From Paracidovorax valerianellae (GTDB lineage: Bacteria; Pseudomonadota; Gammaproteobacteria; Burkholderiales; Burkholderiaceae_C), in contig NZ_FMZC01000001.1 of the NCBI RefSeq assembly GCF_900102625.1, positions 551,682-615,681 on the forward strand: a stretch of 64,000 bases of DNA. Reading direction: 5' to 3'. The notes beneath the pieces were generated by a model. The model was not told the DNA's origin. It saw only the letters and a program-made list of their open reading frames with translations, and did not search any database. The position numbers were made by a program, and so were the translations under genes. This document shows, in pieces, positions 7,960 to 16,609 of this stretch; position 1 is the stretch's first letter, and the number at the start of each line of letters is the position of its first letter.

Positions 7960-8892
7960 TCAGGGCACCGGGCGGGTCAGGTACACCGCCTCGCGGCCCA
8001 CGATGGGCGCCCGGGTCGGCATCATCACCGTGCAGTCGTTGCACAGCGCGCGGATCTCGTCCACGCCGTCGGTGGCAATTAACTCGCCCTCGGCAAACAC
8101 TTCAAAACCCACCAGCGGCCGCGTGAACGAAAACTCCGGCGTCTTCACCATGCAGGTCTGCAGCAGCTCGTAGCGGCGCTGCGGCCCCGGCGCAGTGCGA
8201 TCGCGCTCGATCAGCCCGAAATACCCCAGAAAATCCAGCGCCGCGGTGGTGGCGACCTCTCCCGCCGAGCGCAGGAAGTGCTGCCCGCATTCGACCACCA
8301 GGCCCGTGCCCGCGCCCGCTGCCTCGCCCAGGCGCCCGTGCTGGATCAGCGGCGTGCCCGATCCCAGCCCGCTGGGCATCAACAGATGCACGCCCGGCCG
8401 GCCGATGGCGCAGGCCACTTCGGTGTTGCGGGGATAGGCGGGGTACACCCAGAACGGCTCGACGTCCTGGCTGGTGGAGTGAATGTCCAGAATGTGATCG
8501 GCCGCGGCCACCACGGGGCGCAGTTCGCGCGCGCGCCGCATCTCGATGCTGTCCAGGCTGCCATCCAGTTCGGCGGCCGACCAGACGCGGTTGAGGTTGT
8601 GGTCGATCTGGCGGCTGTCGAACGGCCGACTGCGGTCGAACGACTCGTAGGCCTGCACGTTGGCGAAGCTGATGGTGAGCGTGCCCTTCAACGGGCGCAC
8701 GCCGCTGTCCAGCAGGTGCGTGGCGGCGACCATGCCGCAGATCTCGTTGCCGTGCGTGAGCGCGTTGATCAGCACGTGCGGGCCGGGCTGGCCCGATTCG
8801 AACCGGTGCACGTAGGGGACGCCGGTGTTGCCCTCGCGGTAGGCGGACAGGTCGCGGGGAAGGACTTCGAACAAGGGAGGGGAAAGGCTCAT
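7960..8892 (-). CDS. Succinylglutamate desuccinylase/aspartoacylase family zinc deacylase
   Basis: A 310-residue M14-like AstE/AspA family metalloenzyme that would hydrolyse an N-acyl amino acid or related amide. The zinc ligands are visible in NALTHGNEICGMVAA (His and Glu) and HILDIHSTSQ (second His). The substrate-arginine region FDSRQIDHNLNRVW and the catalytic-glutamate region GLVVECGQH are also present. ATG 8892 gives MSLSPPLFEVLP and the usual family length. An AstE role in arginine degradation is unlikely because no ast genes are nearby; the substrate is unknown. Confidence 0.85.
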   Translation of the reverse strand: MSLSPPLFEVLPRDLSAYREGNTGVPYVHRFESGQPGPHVLINALTHGNEICGMVAATHLLDSGVRPLKGTLTISFANVQAYESFDRSRPFDSRQIDHNLNRVWSAAELDGSLDSIEMRRARELRPVVAAADHILDIHSTSQDVEPFWVYPAYPRNTEVACAIGRPGVHLLMPSGLGSGTPLIQHGRLGEAAGAGTGLVVECGQHFLRSAGEVATTAALDFLGYFGLIERDRTAPGPQRRYELLQTCMVKTPEFSFTRPLVGFEVFAEGELIATDGVDEIRALCNDCTVMMPTRAPIVGREAVYLTRPVP

Positions 8893-9096
8893 CGCAGTGC
8901 GGCGGAGGGCGCGCCCGGCTTCGGCCGCCCGTCCGTTGTGAAGGTGGGGAAGCCGGCCATCGTAGCGGCTTCGGCGCACCTTTGCACCGCACTGCGTGGG
9001 TGTGGCCGGGGCCGCGTCTTGTAGGATCGCCGCAGGGGTGCCGACACCGAGGCCCGGCTCCGCCCTGCCACCCAAACGCAGCCCCACCCTCACGCC

Positions 9097-10812
9097 ATGC
9101 ACCCGCCCACCGCCACGCCGACGTCACTGGAAGAAGCCCGCCGGCTCTGGCCCGAAGGCTTCGGTGATTTCACCCCGGCGCTGGCACAGGCCGTGGAGGC
9201 CGCAGGCGCCGTGTGCGTGCAGGGCGACGTTTCGCTGCCGTCCCTGGACCTGTGTGCTCCGCTCGCGCCGGGTTCGCCCCTGCGGGCGCTGGTCATGTCA
9301 ACGGACCCGCTGCCCGCCGCGCCCGCCTTGTTGATCGTGCAAGGCGCCCTTCGTGTCACAAGCGCGGTGATGGGCGCGGTCACTTCGCCCGGCGCCACCG
9401 CCACACAACTGCTGGTGTGCGGCGATGCGCACTTTGGCCATGCGGTGCTGGGCACTGTGGCCGTCACCGTCACCGGCGCCTTGCAGGTCGATGGCCTGCT
9501 GTGGTGCGGCGGCGATGGCGCGGCGGATGGCGGTCCCAGTGAACCAATCCCTCCCAGCCTGCGTACCGGCGGCCCGCTCAGCGCGCAGGTGGCGCTGTTC
9601 ACGGGCCATTGCGGCCTGCACGCCGGCGCCGGCGTGTCCGTGCCCTACCGCTTCGGCGCGGCGCACGGCGAACACGACCGGGCCGCTTTCTCCGCAGAGC
9701 CGCTGGCCGCCGTTTTCGAACCGGCACTGGTCCACCATCTGGCGGTGGGCGAGCCCGGCCGCCTCGATGCGCTGCCCGACCGCCCTGCCCTGCTGGCTGC
9801 GCTGCAGGCCGGACAACCGGTGCTGCGCAGCCCCGAACACCTCGCCGCAGACCTGGCGTACGACCCGGCCCTGTGCCCCGGCAGCGTCATGCACGCGGCG
9901 CACCTGCGGCAACTGCTGCGGTCGCGGCTGCTCGATGCGGCGCACAAGAAGGCCGTGGGCTGGTTCGGCGCCACCGACTTCATGCTGTGCCGCCAGCATG
10001 TGGACGAAGACGGCGACACCTACACCGACGGCCTGTTCATGACGGTCTGGAAGACCTGGGACTTTCACCTGTCCATCGACGACGGCACCGCGCGGCAAGG
10101 CTGGTGGCGCCGGTTGGCAACGCGGTGGCGCCCGCCGCCCGCGCCGCGCAGCGACGGGCTGACCGTCATGCACCGGCGGTACGCCGCCGGCGTGCCGGGC
10201 CCGTGGGAGCCATTGATGGAAGACGGCGCCGACCCCGCCGCAGCGCAGGCCTGCGAGGCCTGCCAGCAGTCCTGGCAAGGCGTGCTCGACTATGCCCGCA
10301 AGGCCGTGGCGCATGCCCGGGCGGGCAAGCCGGTGTGGCGGCGGCTGGTGACCGCGCTGTCGGCAGAGCGCATCGAGGCGCTGTCCCGGCTGCCCGTGTT
10401 CACCGAGCAGTACAACGACTGGTGGGACGACGAGCGCAACGGCTGGTGGGAAGGCGACGTGTGGGTGGGCGTGCGCCAGCCCTGCATGCACCAGGGCGAG
10501 CCTTGGGGGCTGGCCCTGAAGCTCAGCTGGCGCAACGGCGAGGAAGCCCCCGGCGATCCGCCCGACGACGCCCATGCGGCCTACCAGATCGACATCGAAG
10601 CCTCGGCCCCCGGCGCACCGCCTGCCGTGCGCATCGCTTGCGCCCAGCGCCAGTCGGAACCGCGCCGCCTGTTGCCGCACCACGCCGTGGACCATGCCGC
10701 CCGGTTGCTGCGCTGGTTTTTGGCGCTGGAAGACCGCCTGCATGCGGCCCATGCCTCGTTGCCGCAGGCCACGGCTTCAGAGCAGGAGCGGCCTGCGCCG
10801 CAGGGCGGTTGA
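9097..10812 (+). CDS. Large hypothetical protein with a repetitive beta-strand N-terminal half
   Basis: A 571-residue soluble protein with no signal peptide. Residues about 35-160 consist of short hydrophobic strands punctuated by glycines (ALLIVQGALRV, TQLLVCGDAHFGHAVLG, VTVTGALQVDGLLWCGGDG), a spacing like bactofilin or beta-helix proteins. The second half is Trp/Asp-rich (VWKTWDFHLSIDD, YNDWWDDERNGWWEGDVWVG) and carries CEACQQ. I know no family with both parts. The gene is divergent from the deacylase and stands alone. Codon bias is that of the host, so it is not obviously recent. Confidence 0.7.
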   Translation: MHPPTATPTSLEEARRLWPEGFGDFTPALAQAVEAAGAVCVQGDVSLPSLDLCAPLAPGSPLRALVMSTDPLPAAPALLIVQGALRVTSAVMGAVTSPGATATQLLVCGDAHFGHAVLGTVAVTVTGALQVDGLLWCGGDGAADGGPSEPIPPSLRTGGPLSAQVALFTGHCGLHAGAGVSVPYRFGAAHGEHDRAAFSAEPLAAVFEPALVHHLAVGEPGRLDALPDRPALLAALQAGQPVLRSPEHLAADLAYDPALCPGSVMHAAHLRQLLRSRLLDAAHKKAVGWFGATDFMLCRQHVDEDGDTYTDGLFMTVWKTWDFHLSIDDGTARQGWWRRLATRWRPPPAPRSDGLTVMHRRYAAGVPGPWEPLMEDGADPAAAQACEACQQSWQGVLDYARKAVAHARAGKPVWRRLVTALSAERIEALSRLPVFTEQYNDWWDDERNGWWEGDVWVGVRQPCMHQGEPWGLALKLSWRNGEEAPGDPPDDAHAAYQIDIEASAPGAPPAVRIACAQRQSEPRRLLPHHAVDHAARLLRWFLALEDRLHAAHASLPQATASEQERPAPQGG

Positions 10813-10839
10813 ACGCCGCAGCGCCCGCCAGCAGCATTT

Positions 10840-10901
10840 GCTATTATTTTTATAGCTGCCACCGCATGATTTCCTACGGCGGGAGCACGATTTGGCATCA
10901 A
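10840..10901 (+). repeat. Dispersed AT-core intergenic repeat, copy 1
   Basis: The element begins with the inverted repeat GCTAT-TATTTTT-ATAGC (10840-10856), continues with GCTGCC and a GC stem (CCGC...GCGG) and ends near GGCATC. Similar elements occur at 40878-40937 and 49622-49680 in this window, always between genes. From memory such elements are numerous in Comamonadaceae genomes. Confidence 0.6.
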
Positions 10902-10964
10902 ACCCTCGCGCCAGGGCCTGCAGCACCGGCCGGCGCAACCGCCAGTCCGTGCCAGCGCGCGCCC

Positions 10965-11975
10965 TCAGTCCCCCGCGCCGTCGCCCGCGTCCGCACCGCC
11001 CTCATCCGCCAGTCCATCGGCGCCATCGCCGCCGCCGTCCGCTCCACGGCTGCCGCGCTTGCGGCCTTTGGCTTCTTTCTTGGCGGCGCGCAGGGCTTCC
11101 TGGCGGGCGCCTTCGGCCTGCCAGACTTCGAACTCGGCGGGCGTCTCCAGCGTGATGGGGCCCAGGATGGCGGTGCGAAAGTCGGTCATCACCAGCTCGG
11201 CCGCTTTCTGCAGGTTGACCCGGCCGCCGGCCATGATGGCGCCGCGCTTGCGGGCCACGGCCTCCAGCACTTCTTCGTCCTGCATGTCGCCCACGGCACC
11301 GGGTGGAAGGCCCAGCTTGTAGCGCGCCTCCAGCAGCGGCACGTAGTGCTGCTTGAGGTAGCCGATCAGCTCCAGCGCCACCTCTTCTTCATCGTAGGCA
11401 TTGCGGCCGATGGCGCCGCTGGCCGCCAGCTTGAATCCGCTCTCGGGCACGGTGATGCGCGGCCAGAGCATGCCGGGCGTGTCCCACAGGTAGAAGTCGT
11501 CGGCCAGCGTGATGCGCTGCTCCAGCTTGGTGATGCCGGCCTCGTCGCCCGTCTTGGCCTGGCTCTTCTTGCTGAGCGTGTTGATGAGCGTGGACTTGCC
11601 CACGTTGGGAATGCCGCAGATCAACACGCGCATGGGCTTTGCCATGCCGCCACGCTGGGGCGCCAACTGGTGGCAGGCGTCGATGAGGCGCCGGGCCGGC
11701 GCGGGCTCGGACGCGTCGAGCGCGATGGCGCGCGTTTCAGAGCGGGCGTTGTACCAGTCCAGCCACAGCGGCGTGCGCGCGGGGTCGGCCACGTCCTGCT
11801 TGTTCAGTACCTTCACGGCGGGCTTGTGCCCGGTCAGCTCGGCCAGCAACGGGTTGCTGCTGGAGCCGGGCAGGCGCGCGTCCAGCAGTTCGATCACCAC
11901 ATCGATGTCCTTGATGCGCTCGCCGATCGCCTTGCGCGTGAGGTGCATGTGACCGGGAAACCACTGGATGGCCAT
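10965..11975 (-). CDS. rbgA: RbgA/YlqF ribosome-assembly GTPase
   Basis: The 336-residue protein is a circularly permuted GTPase: the G4 motif NKQD (residues about 58-61) precedes G1 GIPNVGKST and G3 DTPG. The N-terminus MAIQWFPGHMHLTRKAI is diagnostic of RbgA/YlqF, which assists late assembly of the large ribosomal subunit. The C-terminus carries a helical region, a basic patch (AAKKEAKGRKRGSRG) and an acidic Gly/Asp/Ala tail that family members usually lack. ATG 11975 matches the conserved N-terminus; the frame extends further upstream without similarity. Confidence 0.93.
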   Translation of the reverse strand: MAIQWFPGHMHLTRKAIGERIKDIDVVIELLDARLPGSSSNPLLAELTGHKPAVKVLNKQDVADPARTPLWLDWYNARSETRAIALDASEPAPARRLIDACHQLAPQRGGMAKPMRVLICGIPNVGKSTLINTLSKKSQAKTGDEAGITKLEQRITLADDFYLWDTPGMLWPRITVPESGFKLAASGAIGRNAYDEEEVALELIGYLKQHYVPLLEARYKLGLPPGAVGDMQDEEVLEAVARKRGAIMAGGRVNLQKAAELVMTDFRTAILGPITLETPAEFEVWQAEGARQEALRAAKKEAKGRKRGSRGADGGGDGADGLADEGGADAGDGAGD

Positions 11976-12054
11976 GGAGAGTCTTTCGCTTTTTGAGGGG
12001 GTTCGAGGGCGACAAGGATAATCGGCCCTGCTTTCACTCCCGGCCCTGGCCTTC

Positions 12055-12300
12055 ATGCCCCTTCCCCCACCCCCCGTTCACCGTCCCGACAGCAAGCACG
12101 ACAAAGAGCTGTTGTTCAAGGGCGTGACCTGCGCCCTCATCGGCCTCATCGTGCTGCTGGCACCCTACGTGGCGCGGTCGTCCAGCGTGGCCGACATGAT
12201 GCGGCAGGCCTATCTGGTGGGCTGGTTCGCCCTGGTGCTGGGCGGCGCCTTCCTCGTGCGCTACGCCATGCGCCGCTACGGGGGCCGCCGCCGCTACTGA
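12055..12300 (+). CDS. Small inner-membrane protein with two transmembrane helices
   Basis: An 81-residue protein with a proline-rich cytoplasmic N-terminus (MPLPPPPVHRPDSKHDKELL), two hydrophobic helices (about 22-41 and 54-70) and a very basic end, YAMRRYGGRRRY. Charge distribution places both ends in the cytoplasm. It is divergent from rbgA and only 18 bp upstream of the oxidoreductase-like gene. No function is known to me. Confidence 0.65.
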   Translation: MPLPPPPVHRPDSKHDKELLFKGVTCALIGLIVLLAPYVARSSSVADMMRQAYLVGWFALVLGGAFLVRYAMRRYGGRRRY

Positions 12301-12318
12301 CGGCGCGGGGACGATGCG

Positions 12319-12564
12319 ATGACCGAGGTCGCCACCGAACTCGCCCGCACGCGCGCGCTGTTCGCCGAGCTCCAGGCCCGCGCGCAAGCCCATGCGGTGG
12401 CGCTGCGCCCGCCCCCGGCAGAGCCCACCACCTGCTGCGGCCGCGGCTGCAACGGCTGCGTGTGGGAAGGCTTCTACGCCGCCGCCGAGTGGTGGCGGCA
12501 GGATGCGCTGGAGGCGCTCGATGCGCTGCAAGCCGCGGCCCCTGCCGTCATGCACCCGGATTGA
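12319..12564 (+). CDS. Oxidoreductase-like domain small protein
   Basis: An 81-residue protein carrying CCGRGCNGCVWEGFY, the cysteine signature (C-C-x3-C-x2-C-V-W) of the short 'oxidoreductase-like' domain found in bacteria and in mitochondrial proteins. The cysteines probably bind metal. The N-terminal half is a helix (ELARTRALFAELQARAQAHA). It follows the two-helix membrane protein by 18 bp and may be cotranscribed. The biochemical role is not known. Confidence 0.75.
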   Translation: MTEVATELARTRALFAELQARAQAHAVALRPPPAEPTTCCGRGCNGCVWEGFYAAAEWWRQDALEALDALQAAAPAVMHPD

Positions 12565-12697
12565 AGGCTCGATCATCCGACTCCAGCTTCAACATCAACG
12601 CCATCTTTGGCTTCGGATCGTCGTGTGCCAGCGCGCATCCCACGCGGGCGACCGGCGTTCACGTTGTCCCAGTCCAGCATCACCGCAACCACAGAAC

Positions 12698-13084
12698 ATG
12701 AGCCTTCAGCAAACCACCCCCGCCTACCTCGACCAATGCCGCGCCGCACAGCGCGCCGAGCAGGAACAATCGATGGCCGCCACCCAGCAGTGGGCACACG
12801 TCGACAAGGCCCAGGCACACGCCGATTTCGACGCGCTCTACAAAGAGTTGGCCCCGCTGATCGACACCAACGCGCCCTCGTCCGCTGCCGTCCAGGCGCT
12901 GATGGCAAAGCACTTCGAAATCGTCTCGCGCTTTTACGTGCCTTCTCGCGAGGCATATGTGGGCACCGCGCTGTTCTATGCCGACAACGCGGACATGAAG
13001 GCGTTCCACAACGGGTACCACCCCCGGATGGTGGAGTTTCTGGGCGATGCCGTGCACGCGTACGCACAGCAGCACCTGGGGTAA
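12698..13084 (+). CDS. Stand-alone TipAS-like drug-binding domain protein
   Basis: A 128-residue all-helical protein resembling the C-terminal TipAS domain of TipAL, which binds thiopeptide antibiotics: RAEQEQSMAATQQWAHVDKAQAHADFDALYKEL, then ALMAKHFEIVSRFY, ALFYADNADMKAFHNGYHPRMVEFLGDAVHAY. The usual MerR DNA-binding half is missing, so this is the sequestration-type short form or a related globin-like sensor. ATG 12698 fits the family start; the frame is open upstream without similarity. It converges with a LysR gene. Confidence 0.75.
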   Translation: MSLQQTTPAYLDQCRAAQRAEQEQSMAATQQWAHVDKAQAHADFDALYKELAPLIDTNAPSSAAVQALMAKHFEIVSRFYVPSREAYVGTALFYADNADMKAFHNGYHPRMVEFLGDAVHAYAQQHLG

Positions 13085-13129
13085 GCAGGTTCGCTCGCAG
13101 CGCAGCGCAGAGGCTCGCATCGGGCGCAC

Positions 13130-14020
13130 TCAGGCGAAATGATCGCAGAGAAAATCCACGAAAGCGGTCACCTTGGGGCTCACCAGCCGGCGCGATGCGT
13201 GCAGCACCCAGCCTTCGGGCTGGGCCCCCTGCACCACGCCCCATTCAACGAGGCGCCCGGCGGCCAGGTCCGGCGCCACGGCGGTGCGGGGCACCAGGGC
13301 CGGGCCTGCGCCCGCCAGCACTGCGTTCCGAATGAGCAGCGGGGTCGAGTAGCGCAGCAGCGGCTTGGGCAGATACGTCCGCACGTTGCCGTCTTTGTCG
13401 GCCACCGTCCACGGCCCCACCACCGCGCGGCCGGTGCGCACGACCGCCGGGAGCTCGATGCCGCCGCCGGCCCCCGCGGCATTCGCTGGCGGCGGTGACA
13501 GATCGGGGGGCGCGACCAGCAGCAACTGATCGCGCAGAAAACAGCGGCCGACCAGCGCATCGTCCGGCCGCGGATTGAAGCGCACGACAACGTCATAGCC
13601 GTCGCCCACCAGATCGACGAGGCGGTCCTCCGCCGTCACTTCCAGCCGCACCTCGGGGTGCGCGCGGAGAAACGCCGCGCCCAACTGCCCCATCGCCACG
13701 TGGGCGAACAGCAGCGGCGTGCTGACGCGCAGCACGCCCCGCGGGCGGCCGATGCCGGACTTCAACTCATCGACCACCTGCGTGATCTCGCCGAAGGGAT
13801 CGGCCGTGCGCGAATGCAGGATCGCCCCTTCGGGCGTGAGCTGCAGTTTGCGCGTGCCGCGCTCCACGAGGCGTACGCCCAGCGCGTCCTCCAGCGCCCG
13901 CACGCGGCGCGACAGCGTGGCCTTCGGCACGCCGCTGGCGCGGCTGGCGCTGCCGAACCCGCCGTGGATCGCCACCAGGTTGAAGTCGGCCAATGCAGCA
14001 ATGTCCATGGTTTGTTCCAT
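13130..14020 (-). CDS. LysR-family transcriptional regulator
   Basis: A 296-residue LysR protein of the DsdC/AaeR-like subgroup. The winged helix is at residues about 5-64 (FNLVAIHGGFGSASRASGVPKATLSRRVRALEDALGVRLVERG) and the effector-binding domain follows (RGVLRVSTPLLFAHVAMGQLGAAFLRAHPEVRLEV). It is divergent from an NADP-dependent oxidoreductase gene and then an SDR gene, a common arrangement in which the regulator controls the enzymes in response to an aldehyde, quinone or electrophile. The inducer is unknown. Confidence 0.92.
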   Translation of the reverse strand: MEQTMDIAALADFNLVAIHGGFGSASRASGVPKATLSRRVRALEDALGVRLVERGTRKLQLTPEGAILHSRTADPFGEITQVVDELKSGIGRPRGVLRVSTPLLFAHVAMGQLGAAFLRAHPEVRLEVTAEDRLVDLVGDGYDVVVRFNPRPDDALVGRCFLRDQLLLVAPPDLSPPPANAAGAGGGIELPAVVRTGRAVVGPWTVADKDGNVRTYLPKPLLRYSTPLLIRNAVLAGAGPALVPRTAVAPDLAAGRLVEWGVVQGAQPEGWVLHASRRLVSPKVTAFVDFLCDHFA

Positions 14021-14161
14021 TTTCGAGACGCCATGTCCAGATTTCTCGGACTATGCACCATTCATGAGCCACCGAACAATCGGGCCGTGGGCAAGAAAGG
14101 CCGCCAGCCGGCCCGCTTCACCGCCCGCTCACTTCACGACACCAACGACAAGGAACGCACC

Positions 14162-15073
14162 ATGAAAGCAGTACGGTTTCACCAATACGGTGGCCCAGAG
14201 GTCCTGACCATCGAAGACATCGCAAAGCCCACGCCCGGCCCCGGCCAGGTGCGCATCGCGGTCAAGGCGGCAGGCATCAACCCGATTGACTGGAAACTGC
14301 GGGCCGGCTACATGCACGCGATGATGCCCATCGCCATGCCCGCCGGCAGCGGGTTCGATGCAGCGGGCATCGTCGATGCCGTGGGCGAAGGCGTGTCCGG
14401 CGTGGCCGTGGGCGATGCCGTCTTCGGCAAGGGCATCGACACCATGGCCGAATTCGCGATCCTGCAGGAATGGACTACGAAGCCCCCAGGCTTGTCGTTC
14501 GAAGAAGCCGCGGGCTACCCGGTCGCGGTCGAAACAGCCACCCGCATCCTTGCCGAAGTGGGCGTGAAGCCGGGCGAAACGCTCCTGGTCAGCGGCGGCG
14601 CCGGAGGCGTGGGGTCGGCCGTGATCCAGCTCGCCAAAGCCGCGGGCATCCGCACGATCGGCACCGCCAGCGCCTCCAAGCACGACTACCTGCGCTCGCT
14701 GGGCGCCATCCCCACCACCTACGGGCCCGGACTGGCCGACCGCGTGGCCGCCCTAGCACCGCAAGGCGTGCAAGCAGCACTCGACATTGCAGGCTCGGGC
14801 GTCATTCCCGAACTGGTGGCGATCACCGGCGATGCCTCGAAAGTGCTGTCGATCTCCGACCTGTCCGCCCCGCAACACGGCGCCAAAACCTCGTTCGAGC
14901 CCATGGAAGCGGTCCAGGCCACCAAAGCGCTAACCAGTGCTGCCACGCTGTTCACAGCAGGCGCGTTCACCTTGACGGTGGAGCAAACCTTTCCGCTGGA
15001 CCGCATCGCTGCCGCGCATGAACTCAGCGCGAAAGGCCATGTGACCGGGCGGCTCGTCATCACCATGCATTGA
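14162..15073 (+). CDS. NADP-dependent zinc-free alcohol/quinone oxidoreductase (MDR family)
   Basis: A 303-residue medium-chain reductase: GroES-like N-terminal domain (MKAVRFHQYGGPEVL, VRIAVKAAGINPIDWKLRAGY) and Rossmann domain with LLVSGGAGGVGSAVIQLAKAAG (about residues 141-162). The zinc-binding cysteines of alcohol dehydrogenases are absent, as in quinone oxidoreductases. A clear AAGGAACGCACC ribosome site precedes ATG 14162. It lies divergent from the LysR gene and upstream of an SDR gene, suggesting a small detoxification operon. Confidence 0.9.
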   Translation: MKAVRFHQYGGPEVLTIEDIAKPTPGPGQVRIAVKAAGINPIDWKLRAGYMHAMMPIAMPAGSGFDAAGIVDAVGEGVSGVAVGDAVFGKGIDTMAEFAILQEWTTKPPGLSFEEAAGYPVAVETATRILAEVGVKPGETLLVSGGAGGVGSAVIQLAKAAGIRTIGTASASKHDYLRSLGAIPTTYGPGLADRVAALAPQGVQAALDIAGSGVIPELVAITGDASKVLSISDLSAPQHGAKTSFEPMEAVQATKALTSAATLFTAGAFTLTVEQTFPLDRIAAAHELSAKGHVTGRLVITMH

Positions 15074-15206
15074 AGATGGGTGTGTGGAGGCTTGGCCGTC
15101 AAAGCCGGCCTCTTCAACCCTCTCGATCGATCTTCCAGCCAGCGCCTGAAAGGCTGCGGAATCCACCAAGCGTCAACCGTCAACTTGCAGGCAAGGCCAC
15201 AACACC

Positions 15207-15983
15207 ATGGACATCAGCAACAACACCGTCTTGATCACCGGCGGCTCGTCCGGCATCGGGCTGGAGCTGGCGAAGCAGCTTCGGCACCTCGGCAACACTG
15301 TGATCGTCACCGGCCGCAACCCAGCCAAACTGGCGGCGGTGAGCCGCGCGCTCCCCGGCATTCACACGCGGGTGTGCGACGTGGCCGACCCGTCATCCAT
15401 CAGCGCGATGCACCAGACGCTGCCGCTGGATTTTCCGGCGCTGAACGTCGTCATCCACTGCGCCGGCATCATGCGGAAAATCAATCTCCAAAGCCCGACG
15501 GACGATCTGAAAGATTTGACCCAGGAGGTCGAAACGAATCTGAAAGGCACCATATGGGTCAACCAGATGTTCCTGCCCCATCTGAAGAAGCAGCCACGCG
15601 CGGCGATCGTCAACGTGTCTTCAGGCCTGGCCTTCGTGCCCATGGCCATCGCGCCCATCTACTGCGCGACCAAGGCGGGCCTGCACGCCTACACCCGCTC
15701 GCTGCGGTTGCAGCTCAAACGCACCCGCGTGCAGGTCTTCGAGCTGGCACCGCCGGGCACGGATACATCGCTTTTCTCGGGCGATTTCACGAAGGAAGAT
15801 GTCGGAGGCGTCACGCCGATGCCGGTCGAGACCCTGGTGAAACATGCCCTGGCGGGGCTGCGGAAAGACAGGCTCGAGATTCGACCGGGCTTGAGCAACG
15901 TGTTGAAGATCGCTTCGCGCATCGCACCGGATTTCATGTTGGCGCAGTTGGGCAAGTCGGTTGATTTGATGCGGGATCGTTGA
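15207..15983 (+). CDS. DltE-like short-chain dehydrogenase/reductase
   Basis: A 258-residue SDR: TGGSSGIGLELA cofactor motif (residues about 11-22), NVVIHCAG, and the catalytic Ser/Tyr/Lys in NVSSGLAFVPMAIAPIYCATKAG (Y-x-x-x-K). Overall it resembles DltE-type oxidoreductases, often paired with MDR oxidoreductases as here. The gap to the preceding gene is 133 bp, so cotranscription under the LysR regulator is plausible but not certain. Substrate unknown. Confidence 0.9.
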   Translation: MDISNNTVLITGGSSGIGLELAKQLRHLGNTVIVTGRNPAKLAAVSRALPGIHTRVCDVADPSSISAMHQTLPLDFPALNVVIHCAGIMRKINLQSPTDDLKDLTQEVETNLKGTIWVNQMFLPHLKKQPRAAIVNVSSGLAFVPMAIAPIYCATKAGLHAYTRSLRLQLKRTRVQVFELAPPGTDTSLFSGDFTKEDVGGVTPMPVETLVKHALAGLRKDRLEIRPGLSNVLKIASRIAPDFMLAQLGKSVDLMRDR

Positions 15984-16088
15984 GCGGGGCGAGCGATCTT
16001 TGCCGCCAATGTGTGCAACGGCGCGGCCAGGGGCTTTCCCGTCCACTCATCAGACAGCATTCGACTTCGGTGATGGACCACCGACCCT

Positions 16089-16514
16089 CTAATGCCAGTC
16101 TGGCTGGGGCCCAGGCCGGGTATAGCCCCACACCCGAATGACTCCCGCTTCCACGGAATAGGGAATGCTGTGGCGCTTGAGGACCTCTTGCAGCCATTGT
16201 GCCGAGGCCGCTTGGAGCTCGATCCACTCCCACTCCGCGACCGGATGAAGGTGGTAATAGAACTCGCCGTCCCAGGCAGTACAGAACCCCGGTGGCGCGA
16301 AAACGCTGCGACCCCGGAACTGGGGATGCTGCTCGACCGGTGCCGCTAGCATCTCGGCACGCAGCTCCGCCCATTTGGTGTGATTGAGCGCCGGATAAAG
16401 ATCCCCGCGCTGGACCATGGCTGACAAGCGCTTCATATCTTCATCGGTTGGGCGAGGCATTGTCCTGCTATCCCATTTGCGCAGACGGGTCACATGGCCC
16501 TCCGAAATTTCCAT
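16089..16514 (-). CDS. Hypothetical protein, DUF6678-like
   Basis: A 141-residue soluble protein. The segment KWAELRAEMLAAPVEQHPQFRGRSVFAPPGFCTAWDGEFYYHLHPVAEWEWIEL has the pattern I associate from memory with DUF6678 (contact helix, 'WDGsf.YH', 'EWlEl'). No catalytic residues can be assigned. It is convergent with the SDR gene and lies 95 bp downstream of the DUF4256 gene on the same strand. Family name is tentative. Confidence 0.65.
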   Translation of the reverse strand: MEISEGHVTRLRKWDSRTMPRPTDEDMKRLSAMVQRGDLYPALNHTKWAELRAEMLAAPVEQHPQFRGRSVFAPPGFCTAWDGEFYYHLHPVAEWEWIELQAASAQWLQEVLKRHSIPYSVEAGVIRVWGYTRPGPQPDWH

Positions 16515-16609
16515 CGTTCAGTCCAATCGCAGGCAACGATGGACGCCACGATAACGAGGCCTGCAGCAGATTCGGGTTCCTATCGCTGCGCGCCAACTCA
16601 AAGGCTGCC

